Shown: positions 55,165 through 62,712 of the stretch, piece by piece
How positions within the stretch are numbered: position 1 is the first letter of the stretch
Layout of the letters: each line of letters opens with the position of its first letter
The notes under the pieces: generated by a model
Told to the model about the DNA's origin: nothing
Seen by the model: only the letters and a program-made list of their open reading frames with translations
Database searches by the model: none
Position numbers and translations under genes: made by a program
Origin: DAORHV01 sp964434575
GTDB lineage: Bacteria > Patescibacteriota > Gracilibacteria > Peribacterales > Peribacteraceae
Direction: 5' to 3'
Assembly (NCBI GenBank): GCA_964434575.1
Contig: CAYSWB010000005.1
Span: 21,813 to 85,812, forward strand
Length of the DNA: 64,000 nt

Positions 55165-56976
55165 ATGTCCCGGTTCAAACACACACAAATCCTCGGGGTC
55201 GTGACGTGCCTCGCCGTCGTGGCGGGTTCGGTGGGAACCGGATACGCCCAGGAGGCGCCGACCGAGGACGAATTCACCGAGGCCAAACAGGCCTTCGAGC
55301 AGGTGTGGGAATCGGCGTCGCAGGCGACCAAGCGCCAGGCCGAATTGCAAACCAGCATCAAGATGGCGCAGACGAACGTGGAGAAGGCGAAGATCGATTT
55401 GGAAAACCTCGCCGCCGCCCGCGGCGACATCCGCCGGCAGATCGCCGAGCAGCGCGCGCTCATCGACGCGCTCGCCGCCCAGCGTGCCCAGGTCGCGGAG
55501 TCCAAGGCGCGCTACATGGCGCTGGCGCACGCGGAGCGCGAGCGCATCGTCGCCTACGTCCGCTTTGCGGCGGTGCAGGAAATGGTCGTCACCGAAACCG
55601 GTCCGGTGGCCGGCGGCGCGGTGGTGCGCAAGATGTTGCGCGGCACGCTCTCCGACAACATCGACGCCGAGCTGGGCGTGGTGGCCGTCGCCCGGGCCCG
55701 CGAGAAGCTCATCGGGCAGCTGATCCAAATGGCCTACGAAACCGACGCCGTCCAGACGCGCCTCCATGCGGTCGCGTACGAGCTGGACGTCGGCATGCTC
55801 GCGCTGGAGAAGAAGAACAAGTCGCTCGGCCAGAGCATGGACGAACGCACCGCGAGCATCGACGACGGCTGGCGCACGCTGTCGCTGAGCCAGCAGGAGC
55901 TGGAGCGCGTGCAGGAGGAAACGGCCGGCGTCACCGCCAAGGTCATCGAGATGCAGCAGAGCCTGGTACGCATCAACCAGCAGCTGAAGGAGAGCAAGCT
56001 CAACGCGCTGAAGGACGAGCTCGCCGAGGTGGAGGCCAAACACGAGGAGCTGCAGAAGCAGCGCCGTTCACTGGAGAGCAAGGCGGACTTGTACGGCGAC
56101 ATCATCGACGGCGAACTGAAGGCGTGGAAGGCCGCGCAGGACGCGCGCAATTCCGACAAGCGCCAGTACCAGAAGGTCGATGAAGTCGAGCGGCTCATCC
56201 AGCAGAAGCGCGACCGCAAGAAGGAAATCGACGCGATCCTGGACGGCACCGCTCCGGCGCCCAAGTACAACGACGCCACCGTCGCCGCGCCGGACCCGCG
56301 CGCGTTGGCGGCCGAGTCGAAGATTTTGGAAGGCACCATTCCGTACCTGGAGGAGAAGCTGTCGTACATGGAGGACGGCATTCCGGAGGAGTCCGCCGAC
56401 GCGTACATCTCCGCCAGGGCCGCCGCCAAGAAAGCGAAGGCCGACCGCGCCACCGTACTTTCCCAGTTGGAGGCGATGAACTCGCAGGTCGCCGCGGTGG
56501 TCGCCAAGTCCAGCGAAGTCTCGGCCAAGATCGACACCGTGAACCGCGAAAGCGGCCTCGACGGACTGCCGCCGATTTTCCAGTGGCCGGTGCGCGGCGT
56601 GATCACGGCAGGTTTCTACGATTCGGATTACCAGGTGGTGTTCGGCGTCCCGCACAAAGCCATCGACGTCGCCGTGCCGCAGGGCACGCCGGTGAAGGCC
56701 GTGGCCGAGGGCGTGGTGTTCGCCGTCCGGCTGGGCGGCGCCACGGGCTACACGTACGTGCTCATCGGACATCGCAACGGCTACGCGTCGCTGTACGGTC
56801 ACTTGTCGCAGGTCTACGTGAAAGCCGGCGACCTGGTGGATTACTCCACCATCATCGGCGCGTCGGGCGGCATGCCCGGCACCGTCGGCGCGGGTCCCAT
56901 GACCACCGGCGCGCACCTGCACGTCGAACTCATGGAAAACGGTGCGCACGTCAATCCGCAGGCGTTCCTCCCGTAG
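55165..56976 (+). CDS. EnvC-like secreted coiled-coil protein with M23 peptidase domain
   Basis: 603 residues. A signal peptide (cleavage near TGYAQ, about residue 28) is followed by a very long coiled coil (about 40-460), then a LytM/M23 domain from FQWPVRGVITAGFYDSDY. Zinc ligands appear in HKAIDVAVPQGTPV (H..D pattern) and HLHVELMENG, with LYGHLSQVYVKAGD between. The first ligand H of the usual HxGxD reads FGVPHKAID. Such proteins cut peptidoglycan cross-links or activate amidases at the septum. A single gene. Confidence 0.88.
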   Translation: MSRFKHTQILGVVTCLAVVAGSVGTGYAQEAPTEDEFTEAKQAFEQVWESASQATKRQAELQTSIKMAQTNVEKAKIDLENLAAARGDIRRQIAEQRALIDALAAQRAQVAESKARYMALAHAERERIVAYVRFAAVQEMVVTETGPVAGGAVVRKMLRGTLSDNIDAELGVVAVARAREKLIGQLIQMAYETDAVQTRLHAVAYELDVGMLALEKKNKSLGQSMDERTASIDDGWRTLSLSQQELERVQEETAGVTAKVIEMQQSLVRINQQLKESKLNALKDELAEVEAKHEELQKQRRSLESKADLYGDIIDGELKAWKAAQDARNSDKRQYQKVDEVERLIQQKRDRKKEIDAILDGTAPAPKYNDATVAAPDPRALAAESKILEGTIPYLEEKLSYMEDGIPEESADAYISARAAAKKAKADRATVLSQLEAMNSQVAAVVAKSSEVSAKIDTVNRESGLDGLPPIFQWPVRGVITAGFYDSDYQVVFGVPHKAIDVAVPQGTPVKAVAEGVVFAVRLGGATGYTYVLIGHRNGYASLYGHLSQVYVKAGDLVDYSTIIGASGGMPGTVGAGPMTTGAHLHVELMENGAHVNPQAFLP

Positions 56977-57654
56977 TTACGCGCGGTTGCCGTCGAGCAC
57001 GATCACGAACTCTCCTTTCACTTTGAGCGTCTTCGCCACGTTCTCCAGTTCGCCGACGGTGGCCGAGATGCTTTCCTCGTGCAGCTTGGTCAGTTCGCGC
57101 GCGATGGTGATCTTGCGCTCCGGCTGCGCGGCCAGCGTCGTCGCCAATTCGGAGAGCGTTTTGAGAATGCGGTGCGGTGACTCGTAGAACACGACGGTGT
57201 CTTCCTCTTCAAGGAACGACTGCAACATCGTCTGCCTTCCTTTCTTCAGCGGCAGGAATCCCAGGTACCGGAACGCGTTGATCGGCAGTCCGCTCACAGA
57301 CAGCGCGGCCAGGAACGCCGAAGCGCCCGGCACCACTTCGATCTTGATATTCGCGGCACGCGCTTTGCTCACCAAGAGGTAGCCCGGATCCGAGATGCAC
57401 GGCGTGCCGGCGTCCGACACCAGGCAGACATGCTCGCCGCGGCGGATGCGGTCGATGAGCGCGTCCACGCGCGTGACGTCGCTGTACGAGTGGATGGATA
57501 CCAATTCCTTCTTGGGCAGCTCCAGCAGTTGCAACAGGTGGCCGGTGACGCGGGTGTCCTCGCACGCGATGACCGAACACGCCTTCAGCGTGTCCAGCGC
57601 GCGGAGCGTGACGTCTTTCAGATTGCCGATGGGCGTGGAGACGATGGACAGCAA
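56977..57654 (-). CDS. rsmI: 16S rRNA 2'-O-methyltransferase RsmI
   Basis: 225 residues. It methylates the ribose of C1402 in the decoding centre. Features: STPIGNLKDVTLRALDTLKACSVIACEDTRVT, VCLVSDAGTPCISDPGYLLV, VEVVPGASAFLAALSVSGLP, FLGFLPLKKGRQ, and FYESPHRILKTL, all typical of this SPOUT-unrelated tetrapyrrole-methylase-fold family. The start is TTG, 8 nt after TACACT on the minus strand. It ends head to tail against the M23 gene with no gap between stops. Interval 57655-57829 holds promoter elements only. Confidence 0.95.
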   Translation of the reverse strand: MLSIVSTPIGNLKDVTLRALDTLKACSVIACEDTRVTGHLLQLLELPKKELVSIHSYSDVTRVDALIDRIRRGEHVCLVSDAGTPCISDPGYLLVSKARAANIKIEVVPGASAFLAALSVSGLPINAFRYLGFLPLKKGRQTMLQSFLEEEDTVVFYESPHRILKTLSELATTLAAQPERKITIARELTKLHEESISATVGELENVAKTLKVKGEFVIVLDGNRA

Positions 57655-57787
57655 GCGAGGGGAGTGTACCGTTCCTCTTCCTCTTTAATAGGGGGATAAT
57701 TGACAGCTTGTATAAAGTATAGTGTTTTGATGCGAAGAAATGGCTTCCGGAGCGGTTTTCCCGAGTGCTTTTCTTCACCCGGATTTC

Positions 57788-57796
57788 TGGTAGTCT
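57788..57796 (+). promoter_or_regulatory. gyrA promoter, extended -10
   Basis: TGG followed by TAGTCT forms an extended -10. The leader of about 27 nt includes the hairpin GTCTCT / AGAGAC, which overlaps the -10. Confidence 0.5.
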
Positions 57797-57829
57797 CTTT
57801 GGCGCTAGAGACCTCCCCCTCCTTTTTGT

Positions 57830-60469
57830 ATGGCCGATAAGCCGAATCCCGCCGATCAGCAGCTCATTCCGGAGCCCAAAAAGAATATGGGCAATATTTT
57901 GCCCCGCGCGATCGTCACCGAAATGGAGGAGAGCTACTTGAGCTACGCGATGTCCGTCATCGTCGCCCGCGCCCTTCCGGACGCCCGCGACGGTTTGAAG
58001 CCGGTGCACCGCCGCATCCTGTACGCCATGAACGAGCTCGGCCTGCGCGCCGGAGCCAAGTACCGCAAGTCCGCCCTCGTGGTCGGTGACGTGCTGGGTA
58101 AGTTCCACCCCCACGGCGACAGCCCGGTGTACGAGGCCATGGTCCGCATGGCCCAGGACTTCGCGATGCGCTACCCGCTGATCAACGGCCAGGGAAACTT
58201 CGGTTCCATCGACGGCGACAACGCGGCCGCCATGCGTTACACGGAGTGCAAGATGTTCCCGATCACGGACGAGATGCTGCAGGACATCGACAAGAACACT
58301 GTGGAGTTCCGCCCGAACTACGACGGCAGCCGCAAGGAGCCGAGCGTGCTTCCGAGCAAGGTCCCGAACCTGCTCTTAAACGGCACCGTCGGCATCGCCG
58401 TCGGTATGGCCACCAACATCCCGCCGCACAACTTAGGCGAGCTGGTGGACGCCATCCTGCACCTTACCGAGAACGATGACGCTTCCGTGGAGGACCTCCT
58501 GCAGTTCGTGAAGGGTCCGGACTTCCCGACCGCCGGCATGGTGTACGACAAGGAGGCGCTGAAGCAGGCCTACCTCACCGGCCGCGGTTCCGTGGTCGTC
58601 CGTGGCAAGGCCGAGATCGAAGAGGGGACCGGCAACCGCCAGATCATCCGCATCAGCGAGCTGCCGTACCAGGTGAACAAGGCGGTGCTCATCGAGCGCA
58701 TCGCGCAGCTGGTCACCGACAAGGTCATCGTCGGCATCTCCGACCTGCGCGACGAGTCCGACCGCGACGGCATCCGCGTCATCATCGAGCTCAAGAAGGA
58801 CAGCTACCCGCAGAAGATCCTCAACCAGATCTACAAGCACACCGATCTCCAGACCAGCTTCGGCTATAACTGCATCGCGCTTGCCGACGGCATCCAGCCG
58901 CGTCTGCTGAACCTGAAGGAGTGCCTCCAGATCTTCATCGATCACCGCCGCGTCATCATCACGCGCCGCGTGACGTTCGACCGCGACCGCGCCAAGGAAC
59001 GCGCGCACATCCTGGAGGGTCTGACCATCGCGCTCGACAACATCGACGAGGTGATCGAGACCATCAAGAAATCCGAAACCCGCGACGACGCCAAGCAGAA
59101 CCTCGTGAAGAAGTTCAAGCTCAGCGAGATCCAGGCCGAGGCCATTCTCCAGATGCAGCTGCAGCGCCTGGCCGGACTGGAGCGCAAGAAGATCGAGCAG
59201 GAACTGAAGGAGACGCTGGCGTTCATCAAGGAATGCGAGGCGATCCTGAAGGACCGCAAGCGCGTCGACGCCATCATGGTCAAGGAGCTGACCGACGAGC
59301 GCGCCAAGTACGGCGACGAGCGCCGCACGGTGATCGTGCCGCACGCCGTCGGCGAGTTCTCGGCCAAGGACACCATCCCGAACGCGCCGATGATCGTCGC
59401 GCTCACCGCGCACGGTTACGTGAAGCGCCTGAGCCCGGCCCAGTTCCGCGCGCAGCACCGCGGCGGCAAGGGCATCAAGGGCATGACCACCAAGGATGAG
59501 GACGAGATTTTGGGCATGATCAACGCCCACAACCACGACGACATCCTGTACTTCACGAACACCGGCCGCGTGTTCAAGCTCCCGGTGTACGAGCTGCCGC
59601 AGGCCAGCCGCGTGGCCAAGGGCCAGGCGATCGTGAACCTGCTCCAGCTGCAGCCGGGCGAGAAGGTCGCCGCCATGCTCAAGGCCAAGCTCGAGGGCAA
59701 GACACACTTGTTCATGACCACCCTGCAGGGCACCGTGAAGCGCACCGAGTTGGCCGAGTTCGAGAACATCCGCCGCTCCGGTCTTATCGCCCAGAAGATC
59801 AATGACGGCGACGAGTTGAAGTGGGTGGTGGCCACCACGGGCAAGGACGAGATCTTCATCCTCAGCAAGAAAGGGAAGTCGATCCGCTTCCCGGAGGCCG
59901 ATGTCCGTGCCATGGGCCGCGCCGCAGCCGGCGTGCGCGGTATCCGCCTGGGTGCCGGCGACAAGGTGGTGGAGGCGGCCGCGTTCGGTAATCCCGACAA
60001 GAGCCAGCTGCTGGTCGTCATGGAAAACGGTCTCGGCAAGTCCACCCCGGTGACGCTGTACCGCTTCCAGGGCCGCGGCGGCACGGGCGTGAAGGCCGCA
60101 CAGCTGACGGGCAAGACCGGTGACATCGTCGGCGGCGCCATCCTGACCGAAGGCGACAACGGCGACCTCATCTGTATCTCCAAGCAGGGCCAGACCATCC
60201 GCATGAAGCTGTCGGACATCCCGTCGCGCGGACGCGCCACGCAGGGCGTGATCGTCATGCGCCTGGACAGCGGCGACAAGGTCGCTTCCATGAGCGTGAT
60301 CATGGACGACCCCAACGCGCTGGCCGAAGTGGCGGGCGCCGAGGGCGAGGAGCCGGAGGCCGCGTTGTTCGAGACCGAAGAAGAGAATCCGGCCAAGGAA
60401 GACAAGAAGGCTGCCAAGCCCAAAGCCGAGACTAAAGAGAAGCCCAAGGCCAAGCCGAAGAAGAAATAA
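57830..60469 (+). CDS. gyrA: DNA gyrase subunit A
   Basis: 879 residues. Breakage-reunion domain with AMRYTECKM holding the catalytic Tyr, and the quinolone region HPHGDSPVYEAMVRMAQDF with the Ser kept. The C-terminal beta-pinwheel follows from about residue 505 (RTVIVPHAVGEFSAKDTIPNAPMIVAL), and the GyrA-box is present as QHRGGKGIKG (Arg-to-His at position two of the usual QRRGGKG), so this is gyrase and not topoisomerase IV. A Lys/Pro/Ala-rich tail ends the protein. It introduces negative supercoils with GyrB, which is not in the window. Confidence 0.95.
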   Translation: MADKPNPADQQLIPEPKKNMGNILPRAIVTEMEESYLSYAMSVIVARALPDARDGLKPVHRRILYAMNELGLRAGAKYRKSALVVGDVLGKFHPHGDSPVYEAMVRMAQDFAMRYPLINGQGNFGSIDGDNAAAMRYTECKMFPITDEMLQDIDKNTVEFRPNYDGSRKEPSVLPSKVPNLLLNGTVGIAVGMATNIPPHNLGELVDAILHLTENDDASVEDLLQFVKGPDFPTAGMVYDKEALKQAYLTGRGSVVVRGKAEIEEGTGNRQIIRISELPYQVNKAVLIERIAQLVTDKVIVGISDLRDESDRDGIRVIIELKKDSYPQKILNQIYKHTDLQTSFGYNCIALADGIQPRLLNLKECLQIFIDHRRVIITRRVTFDRDRAKERAHILEGLTIALDNIDEVIETIKKSETRDDAKQNLVKKFKLSEIQAEAILQMQLQRLAGLERKKIEQELKETLAFIKECEAILKDRKRVDAIMVKELTDERAKYGDERRTVIVPHAVGEFSAKDTIPNAPMIVALTAHGYVKRLSPAQFRAQHRGGKGIKGMTTKDEDEILGMINAHNHDDILYFTNTGRVFKLPVYELPQASRVAKGQAIVNLLQLQPGEKVAAMLKAKLEGKTHLFMTTLQGTVKRTELAEFENIRRSGLIAQKINDGDELKWVVATTGKDEIFILSKKGKSIRFPEADVRAMGRAAAGVRGIRLGAGDKVVEAAAFGNPDKSQLLVVMENGLGKSTPVTLYRFQGRGGTGVKAAQLTGKTGDIVGGAILTEGDNGDLICISKQGQTIRMKLSDIPSRGRATQGVIVMRLDSGDKVASMSVIMDDPNALAEVAGAEGEEPEAALFETEEENPAKEDKKAAKPKAETKEKPKAKPKKK

Positions 60470-60487
60470 CACCCGATTTCAGCCCAG

Positions 60488-60509
60488 GAACGGCTTGTAC
60501 AAGCCGTTC
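60488..60509. terminator. Perfect 22-bp palindrome after gyrA
   Basis: GAACGGCTTGT / ACAAGCCGTTC, perfect 11-bp arms with no loop. A short TTC follows rather than a long T run, so it could be a weak terminator or a binding site. Confidence 0.5.
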
Positions 60510-60527
60510 TTCGGCGTAGGCGCTACT

Positions 60528-60556
60528 TTGACTAAAATATACTATTTTGGTATAAT
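60528..60556 (+). promoter_or_regulatory. Near-consensus promoter of the 60580 gene
   Basis: TTGACT and TATAAT are spaced by 17 bp in an AT-rich stretch, with a TGG extension before the -10. It is the closest to the sigma-70 consensus in the window. Confidence 0.85.
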
Positions 60557-60579
60557 AATAATGAACAAAAACCCCCAGT

Positions 60580-61575
60580 ATGCGCAGAGGCAGTGCACCC
60601 GCCGAAGATGCAGAAAACGCGCCGCGTGATGGCGACGTATTGCCGTTCCGCAGGCGCGGAAGCGGCCGCCGCGAACGGTTGAACCGCCAAGGAGGCGGCA
60701 GGCCGGGTGAAAGCCGCCGCGAGATCGACGAACTCCGTGACCGCGTCGAGCAGCTGGAAGGACGCGTGTCCCGCGGCCGCCGGACAGGCCGGCGCACGGA
60801 CCGCACCGATGCCGTCCCTCCGCCGGTCGAGGAACTCGCGCCGATTCCGTTGGCGGTGGAAGGTCCCAAGACGCTGGATCAGCTGAGGCACCTTCTCGTG
60901 CAGATCGAAAGTAAGCAGCGGGACGAGCACACGTCGCCGGCCGTCTCCGCCGACCTCGACGCGATGTTCGACAGGCTCGGCGCGACCGTGCTCGGCCAGA
61001 CCGACGTCACCCAGACGCGCGCGATTGCCGACCAATTGGACCACCTGGATCTGTTCGAGGAGAGCAACGCCAGTCACAACCCCAAGCGCCGCGAGGCCAT
61101 CGCGGCGGTGAAAGCCCAATTGCAGCTGTACCTGCCGTTGCGCTCGGTGGAACTGACCACGGCCGTCGAGAGGCTCAAGGGACTGAAGGCGCGCGAAGAC
61201 CTGCTCTTGGAGAGCAAGCCGTTGCCGAAGTTCGACAGCGCGCTCGAGCGCGAGATCAATGCCGCGTACGCCACGCTGGAAAAGTCGGCGTTCTCGTGCA
61301 CGCCCAGCGAGGCGTCCGCCATTCGCGCCGAGATGAAGCTCTTGTTCAGGAGCGAAGAGAAGCGGTGGGAATTCAAATTCGGCAATCACCGCTGGTTCAC
61401 CAGCTACAGCGACGAAGAGAAGACGTCCCAGCGCCTGTACGACAGCCGCCGGACCATGTATCACGCGCGGCAGCGGCAGATTCAGAACATCAACGCCAAG
61501 CTCGATAAGATCATCTACAGCACCGGCATGTTCTGGCGCATGCTGGGCCGCGGAAACGAGCATCTGGCCGCGTAG
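60580..61575 (+). CDS. Unknown protein with basic low-complexity N-terminus
   Basis: 331 residues. The first 80 residues are Arg/Glu-rich and disordered (FRRRGSGRRERLNRQGGGRPGE), with a short coiled coil (EIDELRDRVEQLEGRV). Residues 95-330 are helical (TLDQLRHLLVQIESKQRDEH; LEREINAAYATLEKSAF; FKFGNHRWFTSYSDEEKTSQRLYDSRRTMYHARQ). No signal peptide or known motif. A strong near-consensus promoter suggests high expression. Basic tail plus helical core could suit a DNA- or ribosome-associated protein, but this is a guess. Confidence 0.55.
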   Translation: MRRGSAPAEDAENAPRDGDVLPFRRRGSGRRERLNRQGGGRPGESRREIDELRDRVEQLEGRVSRGRRTGRRTDRTDAVPPPVEELAPIPLAVEGPKTLDQLRHLLVQIESKQRDEHTSPAVSADLDAMFDRLGATVLGQTDVTQTRAIADQLDHLDLFEESNASHNPKRREAIAAVKAQLQLYLPLRSVELTTAVERLKGLKAREDLLLESKPLPKFDSALEREINAAYATLEKSAFSCTPSEASAIRAEMKLLFRSEEKRWEFKFGNHRWFTSYSDEEKTSQRLYDSRRTMYHARQRQIQNINAKLDKIIYSTGMFWRMLGRGNEHLAA

Positions 61576-61619
61576 GGGACGGACACGACAGTTCGGGTTG
61601 CATCTTTCCAAGGAAGCTT

Positions 61620-61625
61620 TACAAT
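61620..61625 (+). promoter_or_regulatory. rpmE -10 box
   Basis: TACAAT ends 9 nt before the ATG at 61635. Confidence 0.45.
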
Positions 61626-61634
61626 GCACCGGCT

Positions 61635-61925
61635 ATGAAGAAGGATTTCCACCCCAAGATTCACAAGGATGCCAAGACGACCTGCATGTCGTGCAGCGCC
61701 GTGTATGCCATCCCGAGCACCGTGAAGGACCAGCAGGTCGAAGTGTGCAGCAACTGCCACCCGGTCTACACCGGCGAGTACCGCGGTATCATGACGTCGG
61801 GACGCGTGGATCGCTTCCGCAAGGTGCAGGAGGCCACCAAGGTCAAGCAGGCCCAGGTCGCCGCCATCGAAGAGGCCCGCAAGGCCAAGCCGGTTGGACC
61901 GAAGGTGAAGAAGAAGGCCGCCTAA
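61635..61925 (+). CDS. rpmE: 50S ribosomal protein L31
   Basis: 96 residues. MKKDFHPKIH and the zinc-type cysteines TTCMSCSAVYAIPST ... VEVCSNCHPVYTGEYR match L31 of the C+ type. The usual protein is about 70 residues; the extra C-terminal stretch (VQEATKVKQAQVAAIEEARKAKPVG...KKKAA) is a helical Lys/Ala-rich extension. L31 bridges the two ribosomal subunits. A short 52-bp gap separates it from hrcA. Confidence 0.94.
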   Translation: MKKDFHPKIHKDAKTTCMSCSAVYAIPSTVKDQQVEVCSNCHPVYTGEYRGIMTSGRVDRFRKVQEATKVKQAQVAAIEEARKAKPVGPKVKKKAA

Positions 61926-61964
61926 GGACTTCGCGTCGGTTCGCGAAGAAGGGCTCTTTTCTGG

Positions 61965-61970
61965 TATACT
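61965..61970 (+). promoter_or_regulatory. hrcA -10 box, probable leaderless mRNA
   Basis: TATACT with a TGG extension ends 7 nt before the ATG at 61978. Confidence 0.6.
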
Positions 61971-61977
61971 TTTTCGT

Positions 61978-62688
61978 ATGAACAGCAGGCAGGCCAAGCT
62001 CTTGCAGGCCATCATCGACCAATTCATCCAGACCGCCTTGCCGGTGGGGTCCAAGCGGCTGCTGGAGAGCAGCGAATTTCCCGTGTCCTCGGCGACCATC
62101 CGCGCCGAGATGTCGTTCCTGGAAACCGAAGGCTTTTTGGCCCAGCCGCACGTGTCCGCCGGACGCATCCCGACGGTGAAGGGTTACCGCTTGTACGTGC
62201 AGGAATTCATGAAGCCCGACACCGCCGAACGCGCGGTGCGTTCCAAGTTCGAAAATCTGCGCGAGCAGTATTTCCGCAACAAAGACCGCGAGCGCGTGTA
62301 CGAGGCCGTCGCGCTGCTGGCGCACATGATCCAGAACGTCAGCTTCGCCACCGTGCCGCACCGCGACCGCGTGTACTACATGGGCTTGAGCAACGCGCTG
62401 CGCCAGCCCGAATTCCAGCAGGATGCCAAACTGATGAGCGGCGTGGTGGAAGTGCTGGAACAGGGCCTGACCGACTTGCTTTCCAAAGTGGAGGTGGGCG
62501 ACAAGGTCACGTATTGCATCGGCGAGAAGCACCTGTCCTCGAAGATCGAAAGCTGCGCCCTGATGGTCACGCGCTACCGTGTGCGCGACCAGTGGGGAGT
62601 GGTCGGCATCCTGGGGCCCGTCCGCATGGACTACGCCTACAACACCGTGGCGCTCGACATGGTGGCCAGCATGCTCCGCGACGCGTAA
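61978..62688 (+). CDS. hrcA: HrcA-like heat-shock repressor, short form
   Basis: 236 residues; typical HrcA has about 340. The N-terminal winged helix is clear: RQAKLLQAIIDQFIQTALPVGSKRLLE, FPVSSATIRAEMSFLETEGFLAQPHVSAGRIPTVKGYRLYV. The GAF-like core is shortened, retaining QNVSFATVP ... YYMGLSNALRQPEFQ and the C-terminal VVGILGPVRMDYAYNTVALDMV, which matches the GP.RM.Y......L signature of HrcA. It represses groE/dnaK operons at CIRCE sites; I saw no CIRCE (TTAGCACTC...GAGTGCTAA) in the window. Confidence 0.88.
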   Translation: MNSRQAKLLQAIIDQFIQTALPVGSKRLLESSEFPVSSATIRAEMSFLETEGFLAQPHVSAGRIPTVKGYRLYVQEFMKPDTAERAVRSKFENLREQYFRNKDRERVYEAVALLAHMIQNVSFATVPHRDRVYYMGLSNALRQPEFQQDAKLMSGVVEVLEQGLTDLLSKVEVGDKVTYCIGEKHLSSKIESCALMVTRYRVRDQWGVVGILGPVRMDYAYNTVALDMVASMLRDA

Positions 62689-62712
62689 GACCAGACCCCC
62701 GTTCCCGCCCTC

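Noticed and set aside
57699..57722. TTGACA followed by TATAAA and TATAGT before gyrA
   Set aside because: Spacings are 5 and 12 bp, too short for a promoter. The extended -10 at 57788 fits gyrA better.
58433..60472. Long minus-strand open frame (about 680 codons) opposite gyrA
   Set aside because: Same artefact of GC-rich coding opposite a certain gyrA.
60561..60629. 22-codon frame starting at the first ATG after the strong promoter
   Set aside because: Its ATG is only 4 nt after the -10 box, before the expected transcript start.
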